Positions 50,091 to 57,105 of a stretch of DNA of 64,000 nucleotides are shown one piece after another. The position numbers and the translations under genes were made by a program. Each line of letters opens with the position of its first letter. Positions within the stretch are counted from its first letter, which is position 1. Under the pieces are notes generated by a model, which saw only the letters and a list, made by a program, of their open reading frames with translations, did no database searches and was not told where the DNA came from. This DNA is from a virus, in the IMG/VR virus record IMGVR_UViG_3300035688_000002, positions 1-64,000 of that record. One strand, 5' to 3'.

Positions 50091-52446
50091 CTGGAACCTC
50101 TATCATCTCTCCCCAGTTCCGCCCCGCCATTGTTTCAATCTCCATAGGAACTAACATCCAGGGGAAAACCTCTGGCAATCCTTTCACTATCTCTCTCATT
50201 AGAGAAATGACGGTCATCTCTTCATTATAATTGGGAGCGTCAACGAGATTCTCATCATGCACTTCCGCAATGATTTTTGACTCAAGCTCCATCATTTTCA
50301 TTAACTCTGCCAATTCTCCCAGCGTGAAAATGTTTATATCGACGGCCGCGGACTGGATGGGAAAATTGAAGGCTCTCTTAGCCCTGTCTTCGCCTGTGTA
50401 GCCACTCAAATCCCACCTTCTGCCAAAGAGAGAGACTATCTCCATCCCCCTTTCTGCCCTGCCTCTCTGTCTATCCATCCATCGCCTAACGCCCCCGAAT
50501 CTTTGAAAAAAACGCTCATAGAAAGCGAGAGCTTTTCTGATTGACCATCCTTCCCTGTCAGCGAGAGCCCCAGCCGACATTCCGTAGAACAAACCAAAAT
50601 TCACAGTCTTTGCACTCCGCCTGTCTTCAAATGTCACGTCCTTCAGGTCTTTCATATAGATTGTAACTGCTGTTTCTCTGTGTGGGTCTCTGCCCTCTTT
50701 GAAGATTCTTAATAGCTCTGGGTCTTCAGACTCAATTGCCATCACCCTCATCTCTATATGTCTGAAGTCCATTTTGACTAGGCGACCGGCAGCGCCAAAG
50801 CGGCTAATAAAACACTTCTTCACTTCAGGCGGAACATTCTGGATGTTTGGCCTCCCAGCAGCCGGTCTCCCTCCCTTCGACGCTGTGATATTGTAGCTGG
50901 GATGAATCTTTCCGTTAGCGTCTGACATTTCAATGTAATTGTCATAGTAAGTACCTTTGATTTTCATAAGACTTCTATAGTCCATGATTTGCTTGGCATA
51001 CGGATCACTATGCGAAAGCTCCTCAAAGGTATCTTTATCAATAGACGGAAGCCCTTTCGGAGTGAAATGCCGTGGATCATAACGCAGTCCCTCAAAGAAA
51101 AGCTTTCTGAGGCTGAATGGAGAATCAATCTTAAATCCTGGGATTTTCTGAACCTCGGGGAGGGTAAGGATTTCACTCTTTTTCTGGGCTATGTCAAGCT
51201 CCAGCTCTCGGCTTCTTAGTCTCACGAGAGGAAGATCAAGAGCCATGCCGTTAGCCTCTATTTCAGCCAGAGCTACAGAGCCTGGCATTAGAACCTCATC
51301 ATATAATGTTCCCAGGCCTTTCCTGTCTATCCTGGGTCTAAGGATTTCATAAAGCTTGGCACTGACAAAAGCGTCGGTAGCATTGAGTTGCCACACATTT
51401 GGCTTACTGACATTGCCCATATTCTCATAGTCTATCCCTTTTTCATATCCACCATAGTCTGGAAGATACTGCCAGACCATCTGTTTGAGGCCTACGGACG
51501 TTCCTGTTCCCTCATCAAGGAGATACTTAGCCACCGATGGGTCAAACACAACTCGATTCAACCTAACACCGTGTTTGACTAAGAGCCACACAAATTCAAA
51601 TTTGGCATTTTGGGCTATTTTTGGAGTGTTTCCCTCAAGAAACTCCCGCATCTCTAATGAAACAGTCCCTAAACCCCAAATACTTTCCCAGTCAATGACA
51701 CACGTGTCTTCAGCGTCAGAGATAGCGATGCTCAAAATCCTGGCGTCAGGCTCGAAAGGTGTCTTTGTTGTTGTCTCAAGATCAATGGCTATGGGCCTTG
51801 CTTCTCCCCTCCCCTTAAAGGTTGTAAGCCAGAATGGAACTCGATAAGGACTTTCAACCAGATCGAATCTCACTCTTTTTATGACTCTCTCTCCTTTCCC
51901 TATCAGACTTGGAATAACTGCCATGTCTTTCCGCCAGGTATAAATACTCGAGCGATTCCGAGCTACATACGCTGGGTGCCAGAGTGGGAGATAGGTAATT
52001 TCATCTTTTTCAATCACCCGCCCTCTTACAACTGAAGACGCCTTCCCTACAAACTGACGAATCGGAAGGACTCCGAAGAGAAGAACGACTTTGGATTTCA
52101 TTTCTGCCCACTCCTGGGCATACTGTTTAACACAGTGTTTCCGGGTAATCGCATCCGGCTCAAGGTCACCCCCTTCGTCCTTTGGGCCAGTCCTACATTT
52201 AGCAAGATTTGTGATGTAACAATCTCCCCTCGTAACTCCTAAAGGAGTCAGATTCTCAAAGAGAATCTTGCCGCTTGGGCCAATGAATGGCCGTCCCATC
52301 CTTTCTTCCGTTGCCCCTGGTGCTACTCCTACAATGACAATCTTAGCATTGGCTAGATCTCCTTCGGGTGCGACACGGACGTGCCCCATTAAAGGGCAAC
52401 CTACACACCCTCCGAGGACGGGCTCACTGACTAATCTGTTTGTCAT
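50083..52446 (-). CDS. DNA polymerase A with N-terminal uracil-DNA-glycosylase domain
   Basis: A 787-residue protein. Residues 1-200 match family-4 UDG: GVAPGATEERMGRPFIGPSG and four iron-sulfur Cys (C14, C17, C84, C105), with LWHPAYV as the catalytic loop. Residues about 215-390 are the 3'-5' exonuclease (AIDLETT, D222 and E224). The polymerase part has motif A DFRHIEMRV, motif B RRSAKTVNFGLFYG and motif C AEVHDENLV. SPO1-type phage polymerases also carry an N-terminal UDG. It would copy the phage genome. Confidence 0.85.
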   Translation of the reverse strand: MTNRLVSEPVLGGCVGCPLMGHVRVAPEGDLANAKIVIVGVAPGATEERMGRPFIGPSGKILFENLTPLGVTRGDCYITNLAKCRTGPKDEGGDLEPDAITRKHCVKQYAQEWAEMKSKVVLLFGVLPIRQFVGKASSVVRGRVIEKDEITYLPLWHPAYVARNRSSIYTWRKDMAVIPSLIGKGERVIKRVRFDLVESPYRVPFWLTTFKGRGEARPIAIDLETTTKTPFEPDARILSIAISDAEDTCVIDWESIWGLGTVSLEMREFLEGNTPKIAQNAKFEFVWLLVKHGVRLNRVVFDPSVAKYLLDEGTGTSVGLKQMVWQYLPDYGGYEKGIDYENMGNVSKPNVWQLNATDAFVSAKLYEILRPRIDRKGLGTLYDEVLMPGSVALAEIEANGMALDLPLVRLRSRELELDIAQKKSEILTLPEVQKIPGFKIDSPFSLRKLFFEGLRYDPRHFTPKGLPSIDKDTFEELSHSDPYAKQIMDYRSLMKIKGTYYDNYIEMSDANGKIHPSYNITASKGGRPAAGRPNIQNVPPEVKKCFISRFGAAGRLVKMDFRHIEMRVMAIESEDPELLRIFKEGRDPHRETAVTIYMKDLKDVTFEDRRSAKTVNFGLFYGMSAGALADREGWSIRKALAFYERFFQRFGGVRRWMDRQRGRAERGMEIVSLFGRRWDLSGYTGEDRAKRAFNFPIQSAAVDINIFTLGELAELMKMMELESKIIAEVHDENLVDAPNYNEEMTVISLMREIVKGLPEVFPWMLVPMEIETMAGRNWGEMIEVPDA

Positions 52447-52682
52447 TTTGCCTTTTCAAAACATTCCGGACAGAGATACGGAAAATCCATGGTGGGAGGA
52501 CGAAAAAAATGCAACACAGCCTTTGTCTCATCATCAAGAATCAAACTAAAAATCTTGCTTTTAATTACTCGCATACACTTCATACAGAGAAAATTCCGTT
52601 CCTCACCGACAAGCCTAAAATTCCATGTCGCCGACTCTGGATTGCCTTCATACATCCTAGCCAAGTCTTTTACAATCTCCAT
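52443..52682 (-). CDS. small zinc-finger protein
   Basis: A 79-residue protein. CMKC (near residue 33) and CPEC (near 71) form a four-Cys zinc site across a helical-strand core with FPYLCPECFEKA. Overlaps the polymerase start by four bases. GGAGG precedes the ATG. Confidence 0.6.
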   Translation of the reverse strand: MEIVKDLARMYEGNPESATWNFRLVGEERNFLCMKCMRVIKSKIFSLILDDETKAVLHFFRPPTMDFPYLCPECFEKAK

Positions 52683-53028
52683 TTTTGCCTCCTTCGCGTC
52701 CCACTCTTCTAAACTTCAATCTACTCCCATCAAAGACAGCATCTGGATGGAGTCTATGAAACGCCTTACCCGCCTCCGCAAGAACCACGCTCTTAACCTC
52801 CTCCACCATACTTTTATTCCAGAGCCGCTTGAGCCTGAGTGCCGCTCGTCTCGTCCACGAAGCCATCAGCTGGTGCTTCCGGCCGCATATCTGACAAGGA
52901 TAATAATACACACACACTATCTTGCCCCACTTCTTACCCTTACTCACAACTGCCTCCGGTGCCTCCGGTAAGAAGCTATCTACAACGAACTTCCTAACAT
53001 CACGAAACGTTCTTATCTTTCTTTTCAT
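52657..53028 (-). CDS. basic protein with CxxC
   Basis: A 123-residue protein starting at 53028 (GGAG six bases upstream; the earlier ATG at 53034 touches the site). PCQICGRKHQ is a Cys-pair site. The rest is Lys/Arg-rich (RRAALRLKRLW). No known family. A nucleic-acid-binding role is likely from its composition. Confidence 0.55.
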   Translation of the reverse strand: MKRKIRTFRDVRKFVVDSFLPEAPEAVVSKGKKWGKIVCVYYYPCQICGRKHQLMASWTRRAALRLKRLWNKSMVEEVKSVVLAEAGKAFHRLHPDAVFDGSRLKFRRVGREGGKNGDCKRLG

Positions 53029-53037
53029 CTTCATCTC

Positions 53038-53250
53038 CTACAGTTTTTGGCGCTTTAACTCAGCGAGTTCTCGCTCTTTCTCGGTTATCGTTCGTTTGAG
53101 TTTGAGTTTCTGGCGCTCTCTTTCTAATAGCTTCCCAGTCACATACTTTACCAGAGGAACGCCATACTTTGAAATCATGGACTTGACGGAACGCTCAATC
53201 ATGGTCGCATCCCTTGACCGACCAGGAAACCTACGATTCTTCATTTTCAT
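53038..53250 (-). CDS. short basic coiled-coil protein
   Basis: A 70-residue Lys/Arg-rich helical protein (KLLERERQKLKLKRTITEKE) with GGAGG seven bases upstream. Probably a small nucleic-acid- or protein-binding helix. No motif recognised. Confidence 0.55.
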   Translation of the reverse strand: MKMKNRRFPGRSRDATMIERSVKSMISKYGVPLVKYVTGKLLERERQKLKLKRTITEKERELAELKRQKL

Positions 53251-53416
53251 TATTTGCCTCCTTATTTTCAGGGAAAATGACTAAACCAACCTTTGGCAGA
53301 TTATCTTTGGCAAACTGTCTGATTTCCTCCTGAGTTAGATTTTCTCCCTCAAAATCGACTATGTGAAACGTGCCTTCTTTCTTGCTCTCAAGAAGAGCTG
53401 TCAATTTTACTTTCAT
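53231..53416 (-). CDS. hypothetical small protein
   Basis: A 61-residue protein (MKVKLTALLESKKEGTFHIV) with GGGAG seven bases upstream. Short alpha/beta core followed by an acidic tail (ENKEANNENEES). Overlaps the previous gene by 20 bases and the next by four. Confidence 0.5.
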   Translation of the reverse strand: MKVKLTALLESKKEGTFHIVDFEGENLTQEEIRQFAKDNLPKVGLVIFPENKEANNENEES

Positions 53417-53835
53417 TGTTTCTCTCCCACTTCATAAACTTCAATAGCCTGTTTAAAATAGAATTTTCGCCCACAACTGGGGCACCCATACGGATTCTCG
53501 GTGTAGATGCCTATTACAAACTCCCAAAGCCCAAATGTCTTTCCACAAACACACTGGGTCACTGGCAGAAGCTCATCGTCTGGGTTTCCAAATTTCATTT
53601 TATCAGTGACTTTCCTCACTATGCCCTCCCTTATTCTCATTATCCCTTTATGAAAATCTTTCATCGAGGGTAAAGGAATCACACTTCCTGTCGCCTCCTC
53701 AATTCTAAGCCCAAGCTCTCTGGCAGTCTTTAAGCCTTTCTTTATCGCCTCTGAGCCGCACTTAAAGGACTCGTTGAGTATCCTGATGTCAGAACGCTTA
53801 AGCACCCCTCCGACTGTCTTCTTGACTGCTGGCAT
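53413..53835 (-). CDS. zinc-ribbon protein
   Basis: A 140-residue protein starting at 53835 (GGGAGG five bases upstream; MPAVKKTVGG). CVCGK and CPSCGRK form a four-Cys zinc ribbon at the C-terminus, about 24 residues apart. The N-terminal part is a helical domain. Next to the DnaB-type helicase; a replication accessory role is plausible. Confidence 0.6.
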   Translation of the reverse strand: MPAVKKTVGGVLKRSDIRILNESFKCGSEAIKKGLKTARELGLRIEEATGSVIPLPSMKDFHKGIMRIREGIVRKVTDKMKFGNPDDELLPVTQCVCGKTFGLWEFVIGIYTENPYGCPSCGRKFYFKQAIEVYEVGEKQ

Positions 53836-53836
53836 T

Positions 53837-55240
53837 TTATCCTCCCAAATCTTCCTCTCCCATAGCAAGCTCCTCAGCCGAGGCAAACTCAACATCTTCT
53901 GGCTGTGCCTCACGCGGCTCCTCTGCCTCCAGCTCTTCAAACTTTCCTATATCGAAAGTCTCCCTAAAAGGCACAATTAAATGTCCTTCCTCGTCCCTCA
54001 CCTTGGCAAAATAGAATCTTCCGATGTGTTCTCTCAGTTCCGTCGGTGTCCGGCAGATCGCTATGACTACATCTGCGATTTGTGCCTTAGCAAAAGACTC
54101 TGCCATGTCTGCGATGGTTACAATGTCTTTGCTCATTGATTTCCTGCTTGCCTGGCACCCTGTCCATAAGGGAAGCTCAAACTCCTGAGCCAATCCACGG
54201 AGTCTCTCATAAAGAGCTCCGAGCATTTCATATCGCTTAGCCTCTCTGTATTCGACAGTCATCTTCATAATGTCAGCATAATCTACAATTAGAAGGTCAA
54301 TGTCAAAGCTCTGCCCCGTTCTCACATACGTTATCACTGAGCGAAGCTCATCGAGTGAAAGGCTGCGAGTGGGAAACTCCATCACAAGGACGTCCCCTGG
54401 TGTTACCAGCCTTCGGATTCTTCTTAGGCTGTTTATGACCCGATCCGACTCCTCATGGAGCCTGTCTTTAGGCACTCTCGTCAGATGAGCCTCATATCTG
54501 GCAATGACTTTCCGTTTAGCGAGTTCGAGCGAGACATGCAAGACAGTCTTTTGAAGTTTTACTGCGTGTGCCCCCACTGTATTCAGATAAAATGACTTGC
54601 CGTATCCGGGAGGGGCAAGAACCACTCCCAGCTCTCCAGGCCCCAAACCCCCATTCAGAATGGCATCTGTATGCCTCAGTCCAGTGAGAATCTTATCTGC
54701 CGCGGGGTTTTCTCTCACCCGAGCCTCTGCATCTCTCAAGAGATACTCAGCTTTATGCCTTGCTATCTTTCCTGCCAGGGTATTATAAACCTGATTGACT
54801 GACTCCGTAAAAGTCCTTATGTTTAATTCCCCGTCTCTCGCTGCCTCCGTTGCAGCAGCCTCTGACACACGAGCAAGTTGGGCTCTTATAATGTAGCTTG
54901 AGACTTTGGCAATCAGATACTCCCTCTCTCCCAAAGGAACCCTGTAAATCTTCTCAATCTCTCTCCAGACATAGTCTAAAGGAACGGGGATTTCTTTCCC
55001 TGCCTGCCTTAGAGCCTGAGTCATCTCCCTTTCGAGAATCACTCTTGAACAGGGTCTAAGAAAATGAGAGAAGTGAGTCTTGGCTATTCGATAGACGATT
55101 CTATGGACTGGGTTTTCAAAATACTCTTCATCAATGGCATCCATAAAATGATTCGCTACCTCACGGTCTCTGATGAGATATCCCAGTGCCTCCAATTGAA
55201 ACTCACTCGGGATTATCGAGGTCAGTACATCAACCACCAT
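53837..55240 (-). CDS. DnaB-type replicative helicase (gp41-like)
   Basis: A 467-residue protein starting at 55240 (GGAGG five bases upstream). An N-terminal helical domain is followed by RecA-type core: Walker A APPGYGKS (209-216), HVSLELAKRKVIARYEAHL, Walker B LLIVDYADIM and TGCQASRKSM. DnaB family helicases unwind DNA at the fork. The acidic C-terminal tail is common in phage versions. Confidence 0.85.
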   Translation of the reverse strand: MVVDVLTSIIPSEFQLEALGYLIRDREVANHFMDAIDEEYFENPVHRIVYRIAKTHFSHFLRPCSRVILEREMTQALRQAGKEIPVPLDYVWREIEKIYRVPLGEREYLIAKVSSYIIRAQLARVSEAAATEAARDGELNIRTFTESVNQVYNTLAGKIARHKAEYLLRDAEARVRENPAADKILTGLRHTDAILNGGLGPGELGVVLAPPGYGKSFYLNTVGAHAVKLQKTVLHVSLELAKRKVIARYEAHLTRVPKDRLHEESDRVINSLRRIRRLVTPGDVLVMEFPTRSLSLDELRSVITYVRTGQSFDIDLLIVDYADIMKMTVEYREAKRYEMLGALYERLRGLAQEFELPLWTGCQASRKSMSKDIVTIADMAESFAKAQIADVVIAICRTPTELREHIGRFYFAKVRDEEGHLIVPFRETFDIGKFEELEAEEPREAQPEDVEFASAEELAMGEEDLGG

Positions 55241-56022
55241 AGACTCCTCCAATTCCCAATGTGACCAAACGCCTTCTGAACGCTTTTTAATTCCCTCTCT
55301 GCTACTCCTTTCCTTGCCTCAATCAGCTTTTTAACATAGTTTCCGTCCCGCACCATTCTGGCCCTGACTGGGGCTGCATAGTGAATCACAGCTCTTGCCA
55401 CTTCCGCTCTGACGGTATCCCTGATGCACTTGTCTCTTTGCCAATAATCTTCAAACTTCTCAAAGCGACTGTGGGTTGCTATGAACTCAGGCGTAAAGAC
55501 ATCAGCATAAGCCAAAAAGACGGCAAAGAGAGAAGTGACGTTATTTAATTCTTTCCCTCTTCCAGACTTCAACAAGCTCCAGAGAATCGTGTAGCCGTTA
55601 TAGAAACAGTTTGTAAATCTTGACTGAAAGTTGAGAGGGTTAGAGCTTTTAACAGAGCTAAAAGCGCCCTTTCTCGTCATGAATCTGGATCGCATCCCTC
55701 TCATTCTACCAATAAAAATGCTGAAGCCAGCCTCTGAGGCAAGGAAGGACAGGGGAGGATATTTCCATTTGAGATTTCTGCCTTCCCAACTCTTAGGGTC
55801 TAACATGACGGTAAAGAAATCTTCTACTTTGATCCCCAGAGCGCTACACTTCCTGGCAATGAAGGAAAATTGCTCGAAATTTCTCTTTCCATGGGAAGTA
55901 CTAATATCCTCAGAGTATTTCCGAACCGCATGATAAAACTCTCTGAGCATTTCTTCAAAGAGCCTCTTAACCACAGAAACGATCTGCGGGGCAAATCTTT
56001 CTTTGGAGGGAGTCTTGCTCAT
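55222..56022 (-). CDS. unassigned protein upstream of helicase
   Basis: A 266-residue helical protein without a recognised motif. It has many aromatic residues (FYNGYTILWSLLKSGRGKEL). It overlaps the helicase start by 19 bases. A helicase-loader role (gp59-like) would suit the position but is not supported by any sequence signature. Confidence 0.5.
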   Translation of the reverse strand: MSKTPSKERFAPQIVSVVKRLFEEMLREFYHAVRKYSEDISTSHGKRNFEQFSFIARKCSALGIKVEDFFTVMLDPKSWEGRNLKWKYPPLSFLASEAGFSIFIGRMRGMRSRFMTRKGAFSSVKSSNPLNFQSRFTNCFYNGYTILWSLLKSGRGKELNNVTSLFAVFLAYADVFTPEFIATHSRFEKFEDYWQRDKCIRDTVRAEVARAVIHYAAPVRARMVRDGNYVKKLIEARKGVAERELKSVQKAFGHIGNWRSLWWLMY

Positions 56023-56089
56023 TTTATCTGCACCTCTTCATCATTATCATTCTCAGGGCCCCTAAGTTTTTCATTGAGGGTGCAGGTGG

Positions 56090-56111
56090 GTTTGTTTCTA
56101 TCGAAACAAAC
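56090..56111. promoter_or_regulatory. perfect inverted repeat, possible operator
   Basis: GTTTGTTTC and GAAACAAAC (9-base arms, 4-base loop TATC) in a 214-base gap before the 56022 gene. The gap also has AT-rich repeats at 56160-56180 (GATAAA runs). No gene is visible in it. It may be a regulator site or an mRNA hairpin in the helicase leader. Confidence 0.4.
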
Positions 56112-56191
56112 ACTCTTTCTCCTTTTCTTTCTTCCTTCTGATCTAAGTCTTTTTAAAGAGATCAGATAAAGATAAAGATATTAGTTAGATC

Positions 56192-56220
56192 TGATTCTTT
56201 ATAGAAACTATAAAGAATCA
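56192..56220 (-). terminator. hairpin after small Cys protein gene
   Basis: TGATTCTTTATAG and its complement form 13-base perfect arms around a 3-base loop, 17 bases after the stop of the 56237 gene. No U tract follows, so rho-independent function is uncertain; it could stabilise the mRNA end. Same design as the hairpin at 56507. Confidence 0.4.
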
Positions 56221-56236
56221 TCTCTGTCGTGCAGTT

Positions 56237-56485
56237 TCATTCAGAGTCCTTTACAAACTCATTCCAGGCAACCCTAAAAGTCGGAAAGAGTCCTTCTATG
56301 GCTTTTATTGCTGACTCATAAAGAAACTCTCCGTCTTTGAAACCAGCAGCCACCTCTTCCAGACACTTTCCCTTGAAACATTCTGGACACATCTCTGTAG
56401 CTTTCTGAAAAATAAAATCATAAAAAGCTACCTGAACTCTTATCCAACTTCCACACTTTTTAATTAGCTCACTGTTATCGAACAT
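56237..56485 (-). CDS. small Cys-containing protein
   Basis: An 82-residue protein (MFDNSELIKKCGSWIRVQVA). MCPECFKGKC is a Cys-rich turn. Helical, acidic C-terminus. No family. It is isolated by a hairpin on each side, so it may be separately expressed. Confidence 0.55.
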   Translation of the reverse strand: MFDNSELIKKCGSWIRVQVAFYDFIFQKATEMCPECFKGKCLEEVAAGFKDGEFLYESAIKAIEGLFPTFRVAWNEFVKDSE

Positions 56486-56506
56486 CAGAGCTCCTTTCTG
56501 AGCTAA

Positions 56507-56537
56507 AATTAGAAGATACCAAAGGTATCTTCTAATT
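56507..56537 (-). terminator. perfect 14-bp hairpin with U-rich tail
   Basis: AATTAGAAGATACC and its complement, with a TTT loop on the minus strand, followed by TTTTAG. It starts 9 bases after the stop of the 56546 gene. Stem length and tail suit a weak factor-independent terminator or processing hairpin. Confidence 0.5.
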
Positions 56538-56545
56538 GGCTCTTT

Positions 56546-56971
56546 TTACCCCTTCTCTTTGACCAAGGAATTCAAATCCACATAGACTATCCCCGTTGAT
56601 TTGTCCTGTCTGCAAGCGTAAGTGCGAGTCTTTTCTAAATCGAACCCCCAGGCTTTTGCCTGTGTCCGAAATGAAACAGCGATGACACCTCTGGATAGCT
56701 TAGCCAGGATGAGCTTGTAGGTAATAGGGGCTCCTTCATGCCAGGGAACCGGGCGCAGAGCAAGCAGTTTGGTTCTCAAATTCCATGCCATAAAGACAGC
56801 TTTGTTTTTCAATTGAGACCCTAACAGCCAATTAGAGACTATCAGGCTGAAAATTAAAAACCCAGACTTTCCTATAGTGCAGACCGGCTCACTGCGAGAC
56901 ATAGCTTCTCTGTGTTTGACATCCCTGGTAAAGACCTGGAAGCCAGGCGGGAATAACTGTTCGGTTTTCAA
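56546..56971 (-). CDS. hypothetical protein behind a structured leader
   Basis: A 141-residue protein starting with TTG 56971 (AAGGAGGT eight bases upstream). Hydrophobic and aromatic strands (GFLIFSLIVSNWLLGS) with YACRQDKSTGIVYVDLNS near the C-terminus. No recognised family. Its leader carries a 100-nt structured RNA, so it may be regulated post-transcriptionally. Confidence 0.55.
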   Translation of the reverse strand: MKTEQLFPPGFQVFTRDVKHREAMSRSEPVCTIGKSGFLIFSLIVSNWLLGSQLKNKAVFMAWNLRTKLLALRPVPWHEGAPITYKLILAKLSRGVIAVSFRTQAKAWGFDLEKTRTYACRQDKSTGIVYVDLNSLVKEKG

Positions 56972-57000
56972 CGTAATTCACCTCCTTGTCTGAATGAAAT

Positions 57001-57100
57001 TGACAGGGCAGTGACGGACAATGGAGGTCACTATGAGCGAGCTACGCTTCACAGTACCTTGCACAAGGATTTTCATTGTCACACGCCGGCTGCCCTGTCA
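57001..57100 (-). ncRNA. structured RNA element, branched, 5' leader of 56546 gene
   Basis: On the minus strand, 11-base perfect arms (TGACAGGGCAG, 57090-57100 with 57001-57011) close an inner 7-bp stem (GACAATG, 57074-57080 with 57017-57023). Inside are two hairpins: CCTTGTGCAAGG (57057-57068) and a 10-bp stem with a bulged A and loop TAGCT (57030-57055). Such nested structure over 100 nt, in a noncoding gap of 134 bases, is unlikely by chance. I do not recognise a riboswitch class. Confidence 0.6.
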
Positions 57101-57105
57101 TATTT

